Origin: Saprospiraceae bacterium UBA2365
GTDB taxonomy: Bacteria; Bacteroidota; Bacteroidia; Chitinophagales; Saprospiraceae
DNA length: 62,101 nucleotides
Assembly (NCBI GenBank): GCA_002344345.1
Contig: DDTL01000021.1
Span: 10,683 to 72,783 of the forward strand
Direction of reading: 5' to 3'
Below the pieces are notes generated by a model, which was given only the letters and a program-made list of their open reading frames with translations, did no database searches and was not told where the DNA came from. Of the stretch, positions 61,468-62,101 are shown in pieces; within the stretch, counting starts at the first letter, position 1; each line of letters starts with the position of its first letter. Position numbers and translations under genes: made by a program.

Positions 61468-62101
61468 AGTTATTCATTTTAATCATCAAGAAAAAATAGA
61501 ACATTAAATATTACCAGATACACTTATTCACGGAATATCGTCAAATCAACAAACTTTCACCTCAAATACCAAACTCTTCTCTTGAGCAAATTTAAACTCA
61601 TTTCTCAAGGCATTTTAAGTGAATGATGGAAAAGCTTAACCTGAAACCAGATTTGATCATCTTTGATTTTCTCCGGATTGCTCATAAATCATCATTATGT
61701 GTCTAAGCATCCCGGTCAATAGATGAATCATTGCCTTCAAGATCCAATTTTCCAGGAAACTCATTCTATAAACTGACGGGTTTAAAGAGAAAAGCATATT
61801 TAGGATCTTTTTCTAGATATGCTCGCATCAGTTTTTCAAATTAATCGACTTTATCAGGTACAGAGAACGAAATTTTTCGGTATTTTTCTAATGTGGAGCG
61901 GAGGCTCATGAGTAATTAATGAATGGATAGTAAGTTTTAAAATAAGAAATGAAACCCAATGGTAATGAATGGATAGAGAATTATTCACGTTCCCAAATTG
62001 AATTTTAAAATATTGATCTTACTACATAAATCAATCCTAAAATTAAAAACCATAATAATCTTAAAGCAAATAATACTACAATTATTATTAAATCTATACA
62101 T
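61468..62101. other. Gene-free end of window
   Basis: 630 bp of AT-rich DNA with many stops in all frames. A pair TGAATGGATAG occurs twice (61920-61930 and 61965-61975), with AATTATTCACG nearby. No gene or element could be assigned. Confidence 0.5.

Overview
The window looks like chromosomal DNA from a member of the Bacteroidota, probably of the Saprospiria (Saprospiraceae-like) branch. The grounds are several SusC-like/TonB-dependent receptors with CarboxypepD_reg-like N-termini, an ECF sigma/FecR pair, gliding and type IX secretion (T9SS) genes (gldC, gldA-gldF-gldG, porT), secreted SdrD-B/PKD proteins with T9SS type A or type B sorting domains, and promoters of the Bacteroidota form (TTTG, about 19 bp, TAnnTTTG). 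The species assignment is inference. No rRNA, CRISPR array or intact transposase gene was seen.

Layout. 1-0.6 kb: the 3' end of a probable tRNA-Ser, then a 0.5-kb GIY-YIG nuclease micro-element that ends in a second copy of the tRNA tail and terminator. 0.6-2.6 kb: repeat-rich DNA around a DUF4249 lipoprotein gene. 2.7-8.3 kb: a 2-Cys peroxiredoxin and, on the minus strand, gldC, ECF sigma, FecR and an STN-type TonB receptor. 8.6-14 kb: small secreted or zinc-ribbon-like proteins, an operon of engB, a PlsB-like acyltransferase and a DEDDh exonuclease, and an outer-membrane barrel. 14.3-20.4 kb: a retropepsin-PDZ protein, a TonB receptor under a TPP riboswitch, and an operon ubiE-porT-NadR-like ATPase. 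20.8-27.3 kb: a 2171-residue T9SS type B adhesin-like protein. 27.5-36.5 kb: an HU/SPOR membrane protein, a MazG-like pyrophosphohydrolase, gldA-gldF-gldG, a double GNAT acetyltransferase, a C_GCAxxG_C_C protein and a DUF4340 protein. 36.8-46.2 kb: dihydroorotase, purK-purE, a secreted EEP-family protein, a thioesterase, a lipoprotein, a GWxTD protein and a third TonB receptor. 46.3-49.5 kb: topA between two related inverted-repeat elements. 50.3-57.3 kb: a rifampin ADP-ribosyltransferase and three T9SS type A proteins. 57.4-61.5 kb: an AT-rich accessory island with an IS-end-like sequence, an hsdR remnant, two PD-(D/E)XK-like nucleases, a UDG-superfamily protein and a membrane protein.

How parts may work together. 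GldA/GldF/GldG, GldC and PorT belong to gliding/T9SS export, and the large SdrD-B proteins carry the C-terminal signals that such a system exports. The three TonB receptors point to outer-membrane uptake. One is very probably for thiamin or a precursor, because a TPP aptamer starts right at the predicted transcription start. Another is governed by its own sigma/anti-sigma pair. The 57.9-61.5 kb genes are the best candidate for an undescribed system: a UDG-fold protein between two nuclease-like proteins, beside a restriction-enzyme remnant, suggests defence against modified phage DNA. This is inference from folds and context only.
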